A stretch of 64,000 bases of DNA from assembly GCF_048564905.1 (NCBI RefSeq), contig NC_132996.1, forward strand, positions 58,378,501 to 58,442,500, read 5' to 3'. Below, piece after piece: positions 47,921 through 63,444 of the stretch (the stretch's first letter is position 1; every line of letters starts with the position of its first letter). Origin of the DNA: Vicugna pacos. Lineage: Eukaryota; Chordata; Mammalia; Artiodactyla; Camelidae. Both the position numbers and the translations under genes were made by a program. The notes under the pieces are model-generated. The model was not told where the DNA came from and made no database searches. It saw nothing but the letters and a program-made list of their open reading frames with translations.

Positions 47921-50474
47921 TCAGAATTTAAATGCCCTCCTGAGACACTTAAAAACTCTTATTTGGTGGGACTTCTGGTTCTCTGAGAGAATCAATATTT
48001 TCTTTTTAGATTGAGGGAGTCACAGTTTAGTAAACAAAGTAGTTATTTTAAATGAAGGCCTATATTATACCCTAAAACACACAGCTTTTTAAAATTAATA
48101 TTAACTATCTTTTATGCTTAGTTTTTTTCCTCCCAACATCTAGTTTTCCGAATTTTTGTTTTGTTTTGCTTATTTGACTCTCAGTAAAGGAGAAAGAAAG
48201 GGAGAGAAGAAAAAGGAAGGTGTTGGCACCAGGCACCATCTAAGCAGGAGGGCAGAAGAGACTGACCGGAGGGAAGGAAAGCAGGAGGGGACAAAAAGGA
48301 GCAGTGCAGGGAGGGTCGTCGGAGACCCGGTTCACGGCCCATCGCCTTTCCCCAAGTGAGGTGGATCAGAGGTCCTGCCTTGCTGATTCTCCCCTCATTT
48401 GGAAAGGAGGGGTTGTGTTTTCAGAAGGAAGGCCGTGAGTCCCTCGTGTACCTTGCTGCACACGCTCCTGCAGGCCGAGGCCACCAGCTTTCAGAGGGAG
48501 CTCCCCACCCCCACCCCCAGCCTCCTGCCAGACAGGCAGAGTTCTGGGGCTAAATGCAAAGGAGACTTCTCCTTAGAAGCCTTGATTAGGCACTCTGGGC
48601 TTAAGGGGAATTACTCACTGTGAATCTGAGTCACTTCTTCGGGGCAAGTGTCACTGCAGACTATGAGAAAGCAGAACTCTTTTTCTTCCTCCTTGGTCTA
48701 AACCCCTACACTGGTGTAACTGAAAACAAGAGAATGAACCTAGGTTTTGGAGCTGGGTGTTCAGTTTTCATTTTTGGTACACCCTACTAAAGTATAGTGG
48801 TTTATTTTATGACCAAGAGTTTAGTTTATTTTTGAAATATTTTGGCTCTAGGGAGGAAAGAAAGCCCGCAACTGATGAGGCCCAAATTTTGACACGTTTA
48901 GAGACTGGACCAGCCTTTTTCTAACAGTGATTTTCAGGTCAGGGCTCTGGCGATGTGGTTGTTTGGGGGAGAATGTGAACCATGTTTAATCTTCTGTGGG
49001 GTGTTTGTTCAGTTGGTAAACGGGGCTGTCAGTTCTGGCCCTCACGCCAGCAGAGACATCTGATTTTTCATGTACAGCATTAGTAACATATATATTTTCT
49101 AAAAAGCAAGTCCAAGGCTTTGAAATATTAGAGGCAAAAGTGATGTTTTTCACTTTCTCTACATTTACTAAAATAAATATTGTGGTTAACATGTCTGCTG
49201 CTGGGAGGATTAGTGTAGGCAGAAATCCCCCCCACCCCTGCCTTTTTCACTCCAACCCAACCAAATATTTTTTTTCTTTTTGGTTACATTTAAGCCCAAA
49301 TTGCTGGGCTTGAAGTCTAAGTAAATACTTAGACTAGGCAATAGAAATTTCCAGCGAGCTTTCGTCACGTTGGTTTTGAGCTCTGTCAGAAGAAAAGGCA
49401 AGCCACTGCCCTCCTCCTCCCCAGCTCTTCAATTTCCAAGCTTGATGGATATACAGGTTATTTGGCTTGGCCCCTGGCCTCACTCTGAAGGAAGCTGTCA
49501 CATTGTACGTTTTAGATAGGTTTAACTCAAATCTTCTGTTTTAACTGATTTCAGTTTTAAATTTGAATTGATCTGAGGACCATGGGCCACCCCCTGAGCC
49601 CCGCCCCAGCTTCAGAGTATGACTTTCATGGTTCTTAGTAGGTGAGATGGGATTGGCTGAGCATCCAAGATGGTCAACTCAGAAGAGGAAACAGAAGTAG
49701 AAGCAGCAGCTCCCTTCCTTCTGAACTGAATTCTGGGACTGTGGGGAGTGAGGGTCATGGGGACCTGCTGTACCCCAAGCAGCTCAAGCACTCCTGGAGT
49801 GAGCTCAAGATTTTTACAGAGATAATCTGATCGTTTATTTTGAGGATCTGTGGTTGTGTTTGTGACAGTGATCTCCAGGATGGCCTTGGGGTCATGGTCA
49901 GTCAACCTGAACATTTTGTAGTACCTTTGCCAAGTTGGGGAAGAATTCTCTTTGCTCGCGTCTCTCTTGGCATTCAACTTGGAGAAAACCATTAATCAAT
50001 ACATATTTTTAAAAAATCCTTAACACAGGGAGTTCTTTTTCTCCTTCAAGCTGGAATAAATTTCAAAACTGTAAAGTTCAGCTGGCTCAACTGTTTGTTT
50101 TTCATAAATTCGGCAATGTTTTTGAGAAATCTTATTTTTCAGACTACTTTGTGTGAATGGAAGGTGACACTTCTGTTTCGCAAGGTACAAATTCACTGAT
50201 GAGGACACAAGCTACAATTCATGCTGTTCCATATAGAATTTAAAGGATTAAGGAAAAAGACACCCCATCTGGGCTAAGCAATGGAGTAAAATCCTGAAGA
50301 TTTCTAGCTATGAACCCTTTCCTTCTGTGTCCTAAGGAGTCACCTCATATTCTTTTGTCTGTACCTCTTCAGGTTGTCAGAGAAGTGAAGTTCCTAAGAC
50401 TTCACAAGAATCCGTTTGTGAAGATGAGAATGATGCCATGTGATTATAACCGAGTATTGTATACCTTTTCTATC
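47921..50474. other. Unassigned intron
   Basis: No exon recognised. A purine-rich run lies at 48185-48225 and a C-rich run at 48498-48520. The 126-codon minus frame at 49612-49992 has no domain. Confidence 0.55.
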
Positions 50475-50690
50475 TGAATAATAGGCACTGCGCTAAGTGT
50501 GTCACACATCAGGTATTGTCTCTAGTCCCTGTGACACACCTGCAGGGAAGCAGTTATCATCCCCATCTTACAAAAGTGAAACTCAGATTAGTTGAGTAAT
50601 TTGCCTCAATCACAGAGCTGCAAAATGGCAGAGCCAGAAATAAACACAGGCCTGTCTGGATCCAAAGCTCGTGCCTGTGCACTGGGCCCA
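50475..50690 (-). repeat. MIR SINE fragment
   Basis: Reverse-complement landmarks: ATAGGCACTGCGCTAAGTGT, CCCCATCTTACAAAAGTGAA and CAATCACAGAGCTGCAAAAT. Confidence 0.75.
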
Positions 50691-51784
50691 CTGGATCTAT
50701 TCAAGTTGCCATTTAGTGGGAGGGAAATCATCGTGCTTCATCAGTTCTCTGCTTGCGATTATGTGGATGAACCAGGTCCTTATCAGGGGCTCAGGGTAAG
50801 GCAGAAAAGTAAATCTATTCTTTGGAAAGTACTAATGGAAAGGGAAAGAAAGCTCTCTTCTCTCTCACCTGTATTTTTCCTTTTTATCTCGTGCTCCTGT
50901 CCTACTTTTAAAAACAGAATCGAAATCCCATATCAGAATTATCTGCTTTAGGGCAGGGAGTAATTTCAATGCATATTCTTTGATTGCTGCCCTCTTATCC
51001 CTGTCTTCCACAGAAGGAATACTAAAGCCTTAGAAAATGGTAGTTCCCTTTTTTAGAGGCTTATTTTATTTGAAAATGTGAAAACGAGAAACTGGGAATT
51101 CCATTTGGAACCCTGTCTTGTGGTAATGATGGTTCGTAGACAGCTGGACTGTTGAGATGAAGACGCCTTTTGCCAAACCTGGCTGGCTATCAAGGCCTAA
51201 CTCAGAACAGGGGAAGGTAATCACTTTTCCAAAAAAGCCATGATTCATTCTGCATTTCCATCTGCACCTCATATCATCCTCTTTGGCCTTCATCACTCTC
51301 TAAAACTTCCCCAACAAGGACTTTACAGAGGCAAGTTAGTTCTTTATGGACATTGTCCCGAGTAATTTGTGGGGTATATGAGGGCGAAGATGTGGAATGC
51401 TGTCTGTTGAACATGGTGTGCACACTCCCCAAGTAAAAGTCTTGGTCTCCTCCAGGGTGGAGGAGTCTACACTTAACGCAAGCAGCAAGCCTGTGTTCTG
51501 TACTTATTGCAGAAAGAGGGGCCGTTTGTTGCTTTGTGAAATTAACATGGCAGAAGTTCCATGTTCTTTTGTTTCATTAGTATGTTAGGTTTTCATAGTT
51601 CTAGAGGATTAATGGCAGGATTCTGTTTATCTGGAAGTGGTCATTAAAGATACAAACTAAGGACATGCCACTGGATCATCAGAGTAATGTACCAGACATA
51701 ACATGTACCGCTTTGCCACCACTGCCTAAGATTCAAAAGAATCCTTTGGTCTGTAAATAGATGCAGATTTTCAAGGAAAAGTTC
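50691..51784. other. Unassigned intron
   Basis: No exon or named repeat. Short open frames only. Confidence 0.55.
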
Positions 51785-51985
51785 AGCTGCGTTTAGTGGG
51801 TGTCTACCATGTGCCAGGATCTGTGCTGCTGCATGTTCATGTTCATTCTCACACCTCACCTGTGAAGATAGTGTTACTATTCCATGTCCATCATCAAAGA
51901 AACAGGTTTAGTGATTGGCTTGTTCACGATCACATGGCTGGTAAGGGATACACCTGAGATTTGAAGCTCTTTCCAAAGAGTGTTC
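51785..51985 (-). repeat. MIR SINE fragment
   Basis: Reverse-complement landmarks: CTACCATGTGCCAGGATCTG, CAAAGAAACAGGTTTAGTG and GATCACATGGCTGGTAAG. Confidence 0.7.
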
Positions 51986-52229
51986 TTTCTATGAAATGTT
52001 ACTGCCTTATACAGTCCTAGGACCTCAGAGGCATCTTACTCGGTCTCTAAAGTTAGTACAGTTCAAGTAAAAAGGCACATTGTGTTGCTGAAGGCCTTTC
52101 GTTCCGTCAGAAAATTCTTACTTATTTTGAGTCTAAGTCAATTTCCCTGTAGCTTTCACCTAACCTTTGGTCACGATTCTAACCAGAGAGAACAATTACC
52201 TTCTCATCTGATAATCCTCCTGATATCCC

Positions 52230-53000
52230 TAGTGTATTAGGCAAGGTCTGGGTGTGAGACGAACCACATAGTAACTTGAACAGGAGAAGTTTAATATAAA
52301 GAACTATTAACTAGGAATAGGAGATTGGTGACTAACTGATAAAAGAGTTCCAAAGACCCCAGGAAATAAATCTGCTGAGCCCCTTCCTCAGCTGGGTCTG
52401 AGGTTCAGACCGGATTGGAGAGAGTGTGGCTGTAGCCCACTGCATAGTGAAGTTTCTCAGGTGCCACAGACCAAGACTAGAAAGCAAGAAACCAGCCTCC
52501 CCCTTGGATACCCATGGAATTCAGCAGGAAGCTGGCCAGGGTGTGTAACTGGACTTGCTGGGCGTCGGTTCTCTCGGAACCACCCATGAGGAGAAGCTTG
52601 GCTGAGCTGTTGCTGAGAGGGCTGCAGAACCTGCTGGGAAGCTGCCTGCGGAGGTGCTGTTGGACTCACTGGGGGGCATGGTGGGGTGTTTACAGAACCT
52701 GCTGGGAAGCTGCCCTTGGGGGTGCCACTGAAACTTGCTGGAGAGAAGTGCCACCAACTCCCTGCCTGCTGGCCAAGTACCAAAGAAGCAAGTAAAAATG
52801 GCACACCAGAACCAGGAAGAAAAGCCCCTTTCCTCCCAAACTGTCCCTCCAGCGCCGTCTACTGACAAGGCTCTACGTGGTGCCAGATGGCAAAGGGGGA
52901 AATGGTTACAGGGTCTGGTTCCAGTGTCACCAACAGGGCAATGAAGGGTGAATTTGAAGCTGAGAGACAGTACGTTGGCATGTCTAGTTTCTTTGAGCAC
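52230..53000. repeat. Unidentified interspersed repeat with internal GCTG-rich duplication
   Basis: Begins near AGTGTATTAGGCAAGGTCTG and passes GAACAGGAGAAGTTTAATAT. It then enters a GCTG-rich part where the 22 bases at 52625-52646 recur exactly at 52693-52714, with a third degraded copy near 52729-52752. It feels like an old repeat, but I cannot assign a family. The open frames at 52457-53000 come from this low-complexity stretch. Confidence 0.4.
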
Positions 53001-53117
53001 TTTGTAGAAATCCTGGATTCAGGTACCTGCGCTAGCATGACTCCTCATGAACTATCTTCCAGTTTGTTGGTACTTCTTTGCTATTGTGATACCCAAACCT
53101 ATATTCAGGGTCTACTA

Positions 53118-53479
53118 CAGAGGTTCCCAAAGTGCAGTCCAGGGACCCCTGAACATCCCTGAGGTCCCTTCAGATGGCCGTTCAGGTGAGGTTAAAATTC
53201 TTTTCATAATAATGCTGAGTCGCTTCCCTTTCCCACTCTCGTTCTCTCACAGTGTGCAGTGGAGGTTTCCACAGGCTGCACGGCATCGATGGAACATGTG
53301 CTCGTGTGGTCTTGGTTTTACATTTTCCTTCGTTTTAATTTAGAATACAGTAAATTGTGTGTGTGTGTGTGTGTGTGTGTGTCCCACATAAATAAAACCT
53401 CTTTGGGCTCCTCAACAGTTTTTAAGAGTAATTTAAGACTACAAAGGAGTCTTCACACCAAGAAGTTAAAGAACTACTT
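53118..53479 (+). mobile_element. Non-autonomous hAT-type DNA transposon with 8-bp target duplication
   Basis: The left end is CAGAGGTTCCCAAAGTGCAG and the right end reads as its diverged inverted copy (AAGTTAAAGAACTACTT). It is flanked by GTCTACTA at 53110-53117 and GTCTAATA at 53480-53487, an 8-bp duplication with one mismatch, as expected for hAT elements. Internal phrases such as CATAATAATGCTGAGTCGCT are typical of a mammalian hAT MITE family whose exact name I do not recall. Confidence 0.75.
53356..53382. repeat. (TG)n microsatellite inside the hAT element
   Basis: An uninterrupted TG run of about 27 bases. Confidence 0.95.
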
Positions 53480-53714
53480 GTCTAATAGGTAGAGCTATAA
53501 ATTCCTTCACTTTAGATAATACCGTTCATTCATGTTTTATAAGGATTTGGAGATTTATGACAGGGATTTATTTTTATCTATCTGGCAGGGGGAATGGGAA
53601 TGGGAAGCAAACAAGAAAAAGGATGACTGCTGGAGAACCTTATTTAACTTCATTGTTCTGTTCCAGATTTAGAGAAACATGTGATTTTCAAGCTGCAATA
53701 GATGGTGCAAGTCC

Positions 53715-53920
53715 TACTTGGCCTTTGATACTAAACAGCTTCAGATTCAAATACTAGCTTATCATTTATTTGCCAGCCAACTTACTTAACCTCTCTGAGC
53801 CTTGTAAATCCCATTTTGTAAATAACTTCTGTCCCATAGGGTTGTCATGCCCCATAGGATTGAATGACATTACATCTGTGAAGTGTCCAGCATATGCTGG
53901 TTGCTTAATGAAAGTCTCCT
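53715..53920 (+). repeat. MIR SINE fragment
   Basis: MIR order: AGCTTCAGATTCAAATACTA, ACTTACTTAACCTCTCTGAG, CCTTGTAAATCCCATTTTGT and AGGGTTGTCATGCCCCATAG. Confidence 0.75.
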
Positions 53921-57359
<3,439 letters not shown>

Positions 57360-57560
57360 ATGTTCCTGTCAATTTACTGGGTGTTTACATACATTACTTA
57401 TGATCTGTTCCCAAACCTGCAAGGCAGTTATTGTTTTTCTCATTCCTTACTGAAGCTAAGCAAGGTTACATAACTTGCCTACATTCACACAGCTAAATAA
57501 GTGGAGGAGTTGGGATTTAAATCCGAGTCTGTGTGACTCTGTACTGTCTCCCCTGAGGAT
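57360..57560 (-). repeat. MIR SINE fragment
   Basis: Reverse-complement landmarks: CCAAACCTGCAAGGCAGTTA, GGTTACATAACTTGCCTACA, TTCACACAGCTAAATAAGTG and GGGATTTAAATCCGAGTCTG. Confidence 0.8.
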
Positions 57561-57734
57561 TTTACCCTGTCAGAAGCTACTGGTCCTCAGAACCATCACC
57601 GTATCACTCATCCATCGCTAAATCACTTTGATGCTAAGAAAAACAAATGCATTTCTCAGGCATCTCTACCACTGGTGCTTTAAGGCAACTTTGTGAAGTT
57701 ATTTCTTGCATAGTAATTAATATTATGAACAAAG

Positions 57735-57900
57735 TTAGGATGGCTCTGGGCCCAAATTTCTACTCTGTCACCATGGACAACTTATTTAATATCTCTTGGT
57801 TGTAGTTTATTCTTCAATAAAATGGCACTAACAACACGTACTTCGTTGGGTCATCATGTCCCTTAGGTAAGATAGTGTAGTGCCACCAGCTGGACAGTGC
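57735..57900 (+). repeat. MIR SINE fragment
   Basis: MIR order: ATTTCTACTCTGTCACCATG, GACAACTTATTTAATATCTC and TTCTTCAATAAAATGGCACT. Confidence 0.65.
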
Positions 57901-58234
57901 TCAGTAAGTGCACGTTCTGGGTGGTGGGCAGCGTGCTCTGCACTTTACGAGATGCCACTGCTCCCACAACTACTGCTGATTCTGCTGGTGATTCCACTGC
58001 GATTCGTGAGGAGGGTTGGCTGTTGTTTTCATCACTCAAAAGGGACACTTCTCTTCTGAAGAGAGTACCCAGTTTTGTGTTGAGTCGGAAGACAAAAGAT
58101 GATGGTGCTCCTAAAATTACGTTTTTTATGCCAAAGCTGAGGATTATGTTCATGCAAGCTTGACAGATTAAGTGAATAAACAAATCATAACATAAATGTG
58201 TTTCTTGGGGAGTTACGCTGGAACCCAGAGCTGC

Positions 58235-58545
58235 TGGTTTGTCACAGTTATCACGGTGTATGAAGATTATATCTATCTTGATTGCTGTTCACCCTTCAGC
58301 ACTCAGCTCAAACAGTTGCTAACTCAAAGAAGCTTTCAGAGTCTCCAGATTGGAGCACTCTGCCTCTTTGTAAGCACACAATTAACTGTGAAGTGTGTTG
58401 TTTAGTGTCTGCTTTTCTTCTATAATGTAAGCCCCGTAAGGCCAAGAACCATGTCTTGCTGATTGCCGTATCCTCTGTGCCTAACCCAGTTCAGTCCATT
58501 CAGCAGTCACTCAGTAATATTTGATGGCTGAATAAATCATGACCA
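58235..58545 (+). repeat. L2 LINE 3' end
   Basis: L2 order: CCTTCAGCACTCAGCTCAAA, AGAAGCTTTCAGAGTC, AATGTAAGCCCCGTAAGGCC, AAGAACCATGTCTTGCTGAT and GTCACTCAGTAATATTTGAT. Confidence 0.8.
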
Positions 58546-58639
58546 CCAGCATGCATGTTTTCACATAGAGGACAGGTTACTCTGGCCTACATGCCTTTCT
58601 GCTTTACTGGGGTTCGTAATCTGAAAACAGACATTGTAG

Positions 58640-59255
58640 AAAACAGTGTGAGTTCAGAATGTTTAACGTCAGTCTACCATGTGACCCTGCCATTCTCCCA
58701 TGGAGATTTACCCGAGAGAAATGGGAGCATATGAATACACAAATACTTGTACTCTAAGACAGGTATTTGTATTTGTGCTTGCAGCTTTTATTTGTAATAG
58801 TCAAAAACTGGAGGAAAAAAAATCTATCAAAAGTTGAATGAATAAACTAATTGTGGTATATCCATACAATAGATTACTACTCAGTAATAAGTAGATGAGC
58901 TATTGATACATACAACAACATGGATGCATTTAAAAATAGATATACCAAGTGAGTGAAGCAAGATGAAAGAGATAACATATTTTATGATTCACTTATAGAA
59001 AATACAAACTAATCTCTAGCGATCGAAAAATCAGTGGTTGCCTGGAAAAGGGGTGGGGGAGGGTCAAGGAGCAGGAGGGGAGCATAACAAAGGAGCACAA
59101 AAAACTTTTAGGGGAAATGGATATGTTCACTATCTTAATTGGGATGATGGTTTTAGAGGTGTATACAAATGTCAAACACACCAAATTATGCACTTTAAAT
59201 AGGTTCAGTTTATCTTATGTTGACTGTATTTCCAAAAAGCTGTAAAAAAAATGTA
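58640..59255 (+). repeat. Old L1 3' end (L1MC/ME-like)
   Basis: The plus strand runs ACCATGTGACCCTGCCATTC, TATTTGTAATAGTCAAAAAC, GGTATATCCATACAATAGAT, GAAAATACAAACTAATCTCT, CAGTGGTTGCCTGGAAAAGG and AATTATGCACTTTAAATAGG, ending at an A-run at about 59244-59251. Confidence 0.8.
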
Positions 59256-59261
59256 TTTATA

Positions 59262-60262
59262 CTCTTGGAATAGCATAAAAAATGAAATGCTTGAAAAATG
59301 TAATGAAATGTGTGCCAGATAAGTTCATTGAAAACTACAAAACATTGCTGAGAGAAATTGAAGAATAACATCATAAATGGAAAGATGTATCATACATCTG
59401 GATTCAAAGACTCATTATTATTAAGGTGTAAGTTCTCCCCCAAACTGATATATAGATTCAAAGCAGGCCTGGTCAAAATCCCAGAAGGCTTTTTAAAAAA
59501 TTGAAATTGACAAACTAGTTCTAAAATTGAAATGGAAACACAATGGGCCTGAAAAAGCCAAAGTAATTTTGAGAAAGAAGAATAAAATTGCAGACTGCCT
59601 TATTTTAAGACTTTTATAAATCTACACTAATGGAGACATTGTGGTATTGGTGTAAACTTAGGCATATAGACCAATGAAATAGAATAAAGAGTCCAGAAAT
59701 AGACCACACATATGTGGTCAATCAGTTTTCGATAAAAGAGCCAAGTCAGTTCAGTAGAGATGGGACAAGCTTTTCACTAAATATTACTGGAGCAATTTGA
59801 TATCCATATGCAATTCAGAATGGATCCTAGTCTTAAATGCAGGAACTAAAATGATAAAAACGTCTTAAAGAAAACAATGGAGAAAATCCTAGTGTACCTG
59901 AGCTAAGCAGTGGTTTTTTTTTTTAAATAGGAGACAAATAGCAAGATTTATAAAAGAAACCAAAATGGATAAGTTGGACTTCATCAGAATTAATACTTTA
60001 AAAAGACACATCTGAGGAAATAAAAAGGCAGGTCATAGATGGGAAAAAATATTTTCAAAATATATAACAACGTCTCATTTCTATAATAAGAAAACAAGTC
60101 AGTTAAAGATGTGCAAGAGATTTAAGCAGTTACTTTTAAAAAGGAGATACAGAGATGTAAACTAACATGAAAACACTCTCCACTTCATAGGCATTACGGC
60201 AATTCTAAAGTAAAAAGCGCAATGAGTTACCACTGTATACCCACTAGAATGACTAAGGACTA
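59262..60262 (+). repeat. Old L1 ORF2 3' half fragment
   Basis: The plus strand follows ORF2 downstream of the RT: TAAGTTCATTGAAAACTACA, AAAATCCCAGAAGGCTTTTT, TGTGGTATTGGTGTAAACTT, GACCAATGAAATAGAATAAA, AGTTTTCGATAAAAGAGCCA and GACTTCATCAGAATTAATAC. Frames are broken. It is in the same orientation as the 3' end just upstream, so the two are separate copies. Confidence 0.8.
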
Positions 60263-60399
60263 ATGGCTGCTACATTCTTGCTTCTGCAGGTTGGTCTGGG
60301 GGCCACAGTTGGTATTTACAACTTTCTTCTTATTGCTGCCCACCCCACTGCCCTCTGTCTCAGCCAACACTCTTGCATGTTCATTTCAGACCCAGCTTC

Positions 60400-61330
60400 T
60401 TTAATGGCTCTAGTGCTACTCAGACTTTCTGTTTCTTCTTGTGTTAGTTTTGGTAAGTTGTGTTTTTCAGGGGATCTGTTCATTTCATCTAAATTGTAAA
60501 ATACATTGCTTTAAATCATTTGTAATATTATCTAACTGTTAAAAGTCTATAGGATTTGGAATGATGTGCTCTTTTTCATTCCTGATATTGATGATTTTTG
60601 TTTTTTCTTGATCAGCCTTGTTAGAGGTATATCAGTGTCATAATCTTTGCAGAGAGTCAACTTTTGATTTTGTTGATTTTTCTTTAGTGTATATTTATTT
60701 TGTATTTCATTAAGTATTCTTTTCTTGATTAATTTCTTCCCTGACTTTGTTGAGTTTAAGTTGCTGTTACTTTTCTAACCTTTTGATTTGATAACTTAGA
60801 TCATTGATCTCAATATTTTTCTAATATATGCACTTAAAGCTGTAGAGTTTTCCTTAATTACTACTTTAGGTACCTTCTCAAGTTTTGATTTGTCTTATTT
60901 TTATTATCCTTAAATTTAAAATATTTTCTAATATCTATTGTAATGTCTTCTTTGACCTATAGTTATATAAAAGTATAGTGCTTACTTTTGTCAGTTTTTA
61001 AGGTTATCTTTTTCTTTTTGATTTCTGATTTGATTCCACTGTGGTCAGAAAATATACTCCATATGATTTCATTATGTTGTAATTTATTGAGACTGTATGG
61101 CTCAGTAAAAGGTCTTTTTCGTAAATGTTCCATGTGCCTCTAGAAAGGTATGATCTTACTAGTTCTGTTATGTAAGGTTAGTTACACTGGTATTTTTAAT
61201 ATAACCAGAACATCACCTTGCTTGTTCTTCTCTAAAATAGACATCTTCATTTCTGATTTGGTTTTGTGTATGTGTATGTATGGCCTTTATCATTTCTATA
61301 GTAGTTAAATGAATTATCCTAGTTCAAATA
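60400..61330 (-). repeat. Old L1 ORF2 fragment (endonuclease-to-RT region)
   Basis: On the + strand: GTGTTAGTTTTGGTAAGTTG, CTTTTTCATTCCTGATATTG, TTCTTGATCAGCCTTGTTAG, TTCTTTGACCTATAGTTATA and GATTCCACTGTGGTCAGAAA. These are in the order of reverse-complement L1 ORF2. Heavily diverged. Confidence 0.75.
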
Positions 61331-62154
61331 AAAAATGGTTTAAATACAGTATGTAAAATGTGAGACTCAAAAGAGAAACCATGCAGCAGACCTTTCTTAT
61401 TGTGGCTCCAAAGAATTTTTAGAGAAAACCGGAGAGACAGAGGTGTCTCCCCATGTGGGAATTTTTCAGAAAGGGGCCGCCAGCAGTCCTCCAATGTCTA
61501 AGGTGATTTTTCTGGTCCTGCCTGGAGCCAGAAGAATAGACCGAATGACTTCCTAAAATCCCTCCGGTGTAACAAATCTAAGGGATCAGAATGCAGGCAA
61601 GTGTGTAAGGTGTGGTTGCATGTGGAAAAGTGTCAAAGTTCTCTGCATAAAAGTCCTTCTCTTTCCTGTGAAGCCCAGAGAGGCTGCATGTGTGAGGATC
61701 CAGGGATATTCGGAGGGGATGGCCAGTAGCATGTTAGGCATGGGAGGGAGGGCACAGCAGTTGCCTTCGCTGGAGGAGAATGTGGTGACCCGAGGCCTGT
61801 TTTGATCATGGTTCTGCCGACACCTCTTCTGAGGCCTGACATGTAGGCTCAGGCACCAGAGTCCCAGCATGTGTTTCACAGACAAGAGGGCATTTTAAGG
61901 CGGTGCTTTTATTAGAGGATTGAAAGCATTGCCTTACAGAGATCGTTTTAAAGTAACAGGCTCCATGGCTTGCTTAAGGGACATCGTACACATAGGGAAT
62001 GTTAATACTGTGTACTGGGGTCCACAAACAAGGCCGCTGCACTAGACGTGACCCACCCCAGCTTCCCTGCCCATCTGGCTGAGAGGATCCAAATCTCCAC
62101 AAGCCTGTTAACCGTTCGTAGCACCCCAGTCGGCAAGCTCTGTTTTAAAGAAAC
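61331..62154. other. Unassigned intron
   Basis: No exon or named repeat. Overlapping frames on both strands at 61586-61885 lack domains. Confidence 0.5.
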
Positions 62155-62270
62155 CTGGTGTCAGAATTTGAAGGGACCTTAGAGATCATCCTGTCACTTC
62201 ATGCTTTACTGCTGAGAGAACTGAGGTGTGAAGAGGTTAAGTTACTTCTCCAAGGTGTTAAGTGTACAGT
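62155..62270 (-). repeat. MIR-like SINE fragment
   Basis: Landmarks are GAAGGGACCTTAGAGATCAT, GAGAACTGAGGTGTGAAGAG and GTTAAGTTACTTCTCCAAGG. The family is MIR or a close relative. Confidence 0.6.
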
Positions 62271-62329
62271 GAATATAACCCTTTGAGGGACACTCTAGCA
62301 AGATCTTGGGAACGAAAGGCCAGACCTTG

Positions 62330-63270
62330 TAGGAAAGCCCTTTTTTCCTCCAGTGTCTGTGACTTGAGCACAGACATTTGGATTTGAGACCTGATGCCTG
62401 GGTATCGTTATTTATTTAATTGGAAGAAAACATTGGGGTCATTTGCCTGTTTAAATGGGTTATATTCCCTGTTGGAAGGCGAAGAGCTTTGGGAAACGTT
62501 GCACTCCCTCTCCAGCCCCAAAATCAGGAGTGAAAGAATGATCTTCTCTGGCCTTGCGTGTTTCTGACTTGTTTGACAAGCTCTAGTGAGCTACCAGATG
62601 TGGAAATTCTTTTCAGCCTGGGATAATTTATTTATCTGTTTATATATTTTACCAGGGAAATATCTATTGAGTTCTTGATACTCATTTGCAAAGAGCTCCT
62701 GGGGGAACAGTAGCAGTGTATAGTCTTACTCAAATGTTTGATTTCCCCCACCCCACCTCCCAAGTCTGTCTGCTTTTATTTCAGTCCTAAAAAGCTGGGA
62801 AATAAAATGCAACTTGTTCCTCCTCCCCTCCCCCGCCTTTTAAGAGAGGCAGTTTAAAACATGTGGCAGAAAATGAGCCACGCAGACTTGGCTGGATGTA
62901 TGAACCCGTGAATTTATTTTTCCTTTCATACTTTGATCCTCATTTCCAACCATAAAAATTATTGGTAGCACTTAAGTGTTGAGCATTTTTCACCTGAGAG
63001 ATGTGAAACACTCTTGGCTAATAATGCGGGTTATAAAGTCAGTCCTTCGTGTGGGAATGGGAATTGACTCGGAGCGACTGTGTGGTGTTAGTGCACAAAA
63101 CGCTCATGCCTTCTTTTCACTGCCTGGGTGTCCCACAGGTGGTGGCGGCTAGTTAAACCTCGTGGGTGCTAATAAATTATGGGAATTTATTTGGATTATT
63201 TTGCTCACGATTCCCCAAGGTAATGACAAGTACATACTTGTAAAGAATCATGAGGAGACAGCAAAATAGT
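62330..63270. promoter_or_regulatory. Repeat-poor intronic stretch, candidate conserved regulatory DNA
   Basis: No repeat is recognised. Many AT-rich developmental-type strings occur: CGTTATTTATTTAATTGG, GCACTTAAGTGTTGAGC (NKX2-like), GGCTAATAATGCGGGTTATA, GGTGTTAGTGCAC and TGCTAATAAATTATGGG. The role is inferred only. Confidence 0.25.
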
Positions 63271-63444
63271 ACGGAATGCCCCACTTTTTTTTTCCCACAA
63301 GAATGTAAAACCATCTCTGAGTGGGTTTTCCTGGTGTAGGAAGCACCAAGAGGAAAGGCACCTATGTTAGAACAAGTGGGGGGTGTGTGGTCACATGGAG
63401 TCATCGCAGACTGATGTGACGAGGGCGGGACTTGTGTTCAGGTT

